The notes beneath the pieces are model-generated. The model searched no databases and was not told the DNA's origin. It was given only the letters and a program-made list of their open reading frames with translations. From contig DAIETC010000241.1 in assembly GCA_027345905.1 (NCBI GenBank), positions 1-7,014 of the forward strand: a stretch of DNA of 7,014 nt. Direction: 5' to 3'. The DNA is from Kineosporiaceae bacterium (GTDB taxonomy: Bacteria; Actinomycetota; Actinomycetes; Actinomycetales; Angustibacteraceae). The translations under genes were made by a program, and so were the position numbers. How positions within the stretch are numbered: the first letter of the stretch is position 1; the number at the start of each line of letters is the position of its first letter. Shown piece after piece: positions 4,555 through 7,014 of this stretch.

Positions 4555-6597
4555 GTGTCCGAGACAGTGACTGAGCGGTTGGTGGCGCTGGCATCAGGCG
4601 CACCGCAGGCGAGCGGGCGCCTGGGCGCCGGCATTCCCGCGCCGGAGAGCATGCGACGCCAGCTCTCGATCCGGGCGGTCGCCGTCCTCGCCATCCTGGC
4701 GAGCGCGGCCTACCTGTTCTGGCGCGCCACGCAGACGCTCGACCTGTCGGTGTGGTGGCTGTCCGTGCCCATGCTGCTGCTCGAAGTGCACGCACTGGTG
4801 AGCCTGTTGCTGTTCACGGCACCCCTGTGGGATCTGGACGCCGTGCGCCCGCCCGCGCCGGTCGACAGCACGGTCGCCGGCCTAGCGGTTCTGATCCCGA
4901 CGTACAACGAACCGGTGGACGTCCTGCTGCCCACGGTCGCCGCGGCCGTCCGCATCTCGCTGCCGCACCAGACCTGGGTGCTCGACGACGGTGACCGCGC
5001 CGAGGTGGCCGCGCTGGCCGACGCGATGGGTGCCCACTACCTCACCCGCGCCGAGCGCACGCACGCCAAGGCCGGCAACGTCAACCATGCCCTGGGGCAC
5101 ATCGAAGCCGACATCATCGCGTTGCTGGACGCCGACCACGTCGCCGACCGCAACTTGTTCCGCAACACCTTGGGCTACTTCGAGGATCCGCGGGTCGCCC
5201 TCGTACAGACCCCGCAGGACTTCTACAACGTGGACAGCTTCGAGCACCACGACCAGAAGGCACGCCGATGGCTTCCCTGGGCTCCGGGCGGCGCACGACG
5301 TTCCGTACGGTTCAGCGAGCAGGAACTCTTCTACCGAGCGCTCCAGCCCGGTCGCAACCGGCTGGACGCGGCGTTCTGCTGCGGGACCGGCGCGGTCATT
5401 CGTACCGGCGCCCTGCGCTCGGTGGGTGGCATGGCCACCGACACCGTGACCGAGGACATCCACACCACGATCCGCATGCACCGGGCCGGCTGGAAGTCCA
5501 GGTACCACAACGAGGTGCTGGCTCGCGGCCTGGCCGCCGCAGATGCCCGCCAGTACCTGGTGCAGCGGGTCCGCTGGGGCACCGGTGCCATGCAGGTGTT
5601 GCGCAGGGAGAATCCCGCGTGGGTCAGCGGTCTGTCGTTCAAACAGCGGGTGTCCTATCTCGGTCCGTTGCTCGGCTGGTTCGACTCCTGGCGCACTCTC
5701 GGCTACCTGCTCGCTCCCATGCTGGTGCTGCTGACCGGGGCGGTGCCGGTGCGTGCCGAGGCTCGGACCTTCGCGCTGGCGTTCGGTGCGGTCTTCGTCC
5801 TGCAGCGAGCTGCCCTTCGGTTGCTGTCGCGCGGTATGGCGCCACAGGGCATCGCCACCATCTTCGAGTTCATCCGGTTGCCGGCGACGCTGCTGGCCAC
5901 CGGCCGACTGTTCTCGGCCCGTGAACGCAACTTCGTCGTGACGCCGAAGGGGCGCACGGGTGACAAGCGCGCCCGCATGCAGGTTCCCCGGCTCTTGTCG
6001 GGGCTGTTGGTGGCCAGCGTTGCCAGCGCCGCCTGGTTCGTGGCCTCGACGCTGGGTCTAACGCCCACGTCGTACGCCGTCCCCTGGGTCGCCTACGCGG
6101 CGTCGGCCTGGCTGGTGGTCAACGCCGTCCTGCTGAGCGTGGCCATCGCCCGGATCCGCCGGGAGCGCTTCGGCGCCGAACGCCGGGCGTCGGTGCGCTT
6201 CGACGTGACCGGAACCGCGCAGCTGGGCGGTGTGCCCGCCGAGCTGGTGGATGCCAGCCTCACCGGCGCCTTGGTGACCATGGCCCGTGACACCAGGCGC
6301 GTACCGCAGTTCGGCGAGTCGCTGGTGCTCGACCTGGAGCTGGGTGCTGGATCGCAGCGGTTCTGGGTCCAGGTCAAGTCCGTGCGCCGACCGGACGGGT
6401 CCAGCGCGGTCGCTGCGGACGGCTACGTCATCGGTTTGGAACTGCGGCACGGCCAGGACCGGGAACGGGCCGGGTTGGCACTGGCCCTGTTCGCCACCGG
6501 TGCCCCGCCACGCCTGGTGGCACCCAAGACTCCCGAGCCGAGCGAGCACCCCGCGCCACTGGCGCGGCCGGCGCTCGCGCAGGCGCTCGTCCACTGA
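4555..6597 (+). CDS. Cellulose-synthase-like GT2 membrane glycosyltransferase with C-terminal PilZ domain
   Basis: This 680-aa inner-membrane protein resembles BcsA. Two hydrophobic segments (about 38-57 and 66-91) precede the cytosolic GT2 domain, and about four follow (about 380-397, 404-424, 478-502, 508-532). Catalytic motifs are IPTYNEP (114-120), LDDGD (143-147), HAKAGN (170-175), DADH (192-195), FCCGTGA (274-280), TED (299-301) and QRVRW (337-341); the last is typical of processive synthases. FVVTPK (460-465) matches the FxVTxK gating loop of BcsA. The PilZ domain (about 540-650) retains RxxxR (R544, R548) and DASLTG (566-571), so c-di-GMP binding is expected. The product is a beta-linked polysaccharide, perhaps cellulose, but not proven. 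GTG 4555 is the only ATG or GTG start upstream of the first membrane segment that leaves the N-terminus complete; its ribosome binding site is poor, and GTG 4567 or ATG 4651 are alternatives. No bcsB-like partner is in view. Confidence 0.92.
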   Translation: MSETVTERLVALASGAPQASGRLGAGIPAPESMRRQLSIRAVAVLAILASAAYLFWRATQTLDLSVWWLSVPMLLLEVHALVSLLLFTAPLWDLDAVRPPAPVDSTVAGLAVLIPTYNEPVDVLLPTVAAAVRISLPHQTWVLDDGDRAEVAALADAMGAHYLTRAERTHAKAGNVNHALGHIEADIIALLDADHVADRNLFRNTLGYFEDPRVALVQTPQDFYNVDSFEHHDQKARRWLPWAPGGARRSVRFSEQELFYRALQPGRNRLDAAFCCGTGAVIRTGALRSVGGMATDTVTEDIHTTIRMHRAGWKSRYHNEVLARGLAAADARQYLVQRVRWGTGAMQVLRRENPAWVSGLSFKQRVSYLGPLLGWFDSWRTLGYLLAPMLVLLTGAVPVRAEARTFALAFGAVFVLQRAALRLLSRGMAPQGIATIFEFIRLPATLLATGRLFSARERNFVVTPKGRTGDKRARMQVPRLLSGLLVASVASAAWFVASTLGLTPTSYAVPWVAYAASAWLVVNAVLLSVAIARIRRERFGAERRASVRFDVTGTAQLGGVPAELVDASLTGALVTMARDTRRVPQFGESLVLDLELGAGSQRFWVQVKSVRRPDGSSAVAADGYVIGLELRHGQDRERAGLALALFATGAPPRLVAPKTPEPSEHPAPLARPALAQALVH

Positions 6598-6620
6598 GCC
6601 CGACCCGGGCGGACGAGTCA

Positions 6621-6641
6621 GCCTGTACGCCGGGGACAGGC
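6621..6641 (+). terminator. Possible terminator hairpin after the synthase gene
   Basis: GCCTGT (6621-6626) and ACAGGC (6636-6641) form a perfect 6-bp stem with a 9-nt loop, starting 24 nt after the TGA of the glycosyltransferase. No T-tract follows, which is common for actinobacterial terminators but weakens the call. A shorter dyad (CACCG 6663-6667, CGGTG 6670-6674) follows. Confidence 0.4.
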
Positions 6642-6684
6642 CATACATGAGGCTCACACGCTCACCGAACGGTGTATTTGGCCC

Positions 6685-6730
6685 CTGACCTGCGGTTATG
6701 CCGTTGGTCAGCGGTGGCTAGCGTTGACCA
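6685..6730 (+). repeat. Overlapping inverted repeats that can form two exclusive hairpins
   Basis: CTGACC (6685-6690) pairs with GGTCAG (6706-6711). Inside that stem, CGG (6693-6695) pairs with CCG (6701-6703) around a TTATG loop, with one T.T mismatch and one G.U pair between the two helices. The right arm extended by one base, TGGTCA (6705-6710), can instead pair with TGACCA (6725-6730). The two structures cannot form together. This could be a terminator, an attenuator, or a set of TGACC/GGTCA half-sites for a DNA-binding regulator. The sequence alone does not decide. Confidence 0.45.
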
Positions 6731-6732
6731 CA

Positions 6733-6765
6733 TACGGACGTCTTGCGGACTTTCTGCGGACTGGG
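6733..6765. repeat. Three tandem 11-bp units with a TRCGGAC core
   Basis: The units are TACGGACGTCT (6733-6743), TGCGGACTTTC (6744-6754) and TGCGGACTGGG (6755-6765). The heptamer TRCGGAC recurs exactly every 11 bp, about one helical turn, so all copies face the same side of the DNA. Heptamers at 11-bp spacing are the known layout of binding sites for OmpR/PhoP-type and SARP winged-helix activators. The array ends about 35 bp upstream of the putative -35 of the last gene. No regulator of that type is in the window. Confidence 0.5.
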
Positions 6766-6799
6766 CGCGAAGGAAAGCAGAAGCGTCGACTGAGGGGTC

Positions 6800-6835
6800 T
6801 TGCGTTCTGGCATCACTTCCGGCATGCTTTCCAGC
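6800..6835 (+). promoter_or_regulatory. Putative promoter of the last gene
   Basis: TTGCGT (6800-6805) could be a -35 box. It is followed after 17 bp by CATGCT (6823-6828), which keeps the two most conserved -10 bases (A2, T6). The A of the ATG at 6836 is the eighth base after this box, so the mRNA may be leaderless. No Shine-Dalgarno sequence precedes that ATG. The call is tentative because the -10 match is partial. Confidence 0.35.
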
Positions 6836-7014
6836 ATGGTCACCGTGCGGGAGGACAAGGTGCGCGAGAACAAGCTGCGGCGCATGGCCCACCGACAGGG
6901 GCTCACCCTGGTGAAGTCGAGACCCCGCGACACCAGAGCTCTCGACTACGGGACTTACGCGCTCATGGACCCGCGAGACAACGCGGTTGCGTTGTCGGGC
7001 CATGAGTCCGGGTA
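6836..7014 (+). CDS. Small conserved hypothetical protein, 3'-truncated
   Basis: An open frame runs from the ATG at 6836 to the window end with no stop (59 codons plus 2 nt). It begins MVTVREDKVRENKLRRMAHR, then GLTLVKS, RPRDTRALDYGTYALMD. The pattern R.N.LRR.A.RQG..L.KS..RD.RALDYG.Y.L.D is one I recall from many short (about 70-90 aa) actinobacterial hypothetical proteins of unknown function. The first half is strongly basic. Possible starts in the same frame are ATG 6824, ATG 6836 and GTG 6860. GTG 6860 has a good GGGAGGA ribosome binding site (6849-6855), and homologues I remember often begin near VRENRLRR, so the true start is uncertain. The end lies beyond the window. Confidence 0.7.
   Translation, partial: MVTVREDKVRENKLRRMAHRQGLTLVKSRPRDTRALDYGTYALMDPRDNAVALSGHESG

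Noticed and set aside
6058..6657. Minus-strand open frame of 199 codons over the PilZ region
   Set aside because: It is antisense to the PilZ domain, whose motifs are intact on the plus strand, and shows no domain of its own.

Overview
The window looks like chromosomal DNA from a high-GC actinobacterium. Third codon positions are almost all G or C, genes are densely packed, and the gene content fits: a luciferase-like flavin/F420 oxidoreductase, a mycobacterial-type methionine aminopeptidase with an N-terminal extension, polyphosphate glucokinase, and a GAF-ANTAR regulator. I cannot fix the genus. No mobile element, CRISPR array, tRNA or rRNA was seen.

Layout: (1) 1-1648 (+): the 3' part of a luciferase-like oxidoreductase, followed after 16 nt by an unrecognised 233-aa protein, probably in one operon. 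(2) 1664-1849 (-): a 61-aa SPOR-like small protein, convergent with the previous gene and divergent from map. (3) 1941-3604 (+): map and ppgK, overlapping by ATGA; map appears to be read from a leaderless mRNA. (4) 3608-4363 (-): a GAF-ANTAR regulator, convergent with ppgK. (5) 4364-4554: a divergent regulatory region. (6) 4555-6597 (+): a cellulose-synthase-like membrane glycosyltransferase with a C-terminal PilZ (c-di-GMP) domain. (7) 6598-6835: a non-coding stretch rich in dyads, with an 11-bp-period repeat. (8) 6836 to the end (+): the start of a small conserved hypothetical gene cut by the window edge.

The most interesting signal is in the leader of the ANTAR gene. Read on its own strand, the leader holds two tandem 6-bp stems, each closing a loop of exactly six nucleotides that begins with A. 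The first loop also has G at position 4. This is close to the known dual-hexaloop RNA target of ANTAR proteins. One pair of the second stem is a U.G wobble that would be a C.A mismatch in the opposite transcript, which points to the ANTAR-gene strand. About 40 nt further down, a perfect 7-bp stem surrounds the ribosome binding site and ends 2 nt before the AUG. Together they suggest that the ANTAR protein controls its own mRNA (inference).

The divergent neighbour is a processive-type synthase that retains the catalytic, gating-loop and PilZ motifs. Two signalling modes, RNA-binding ANTAR and c-di-GMP-binding PilZ, therefore sit back to back across about 190 bp.
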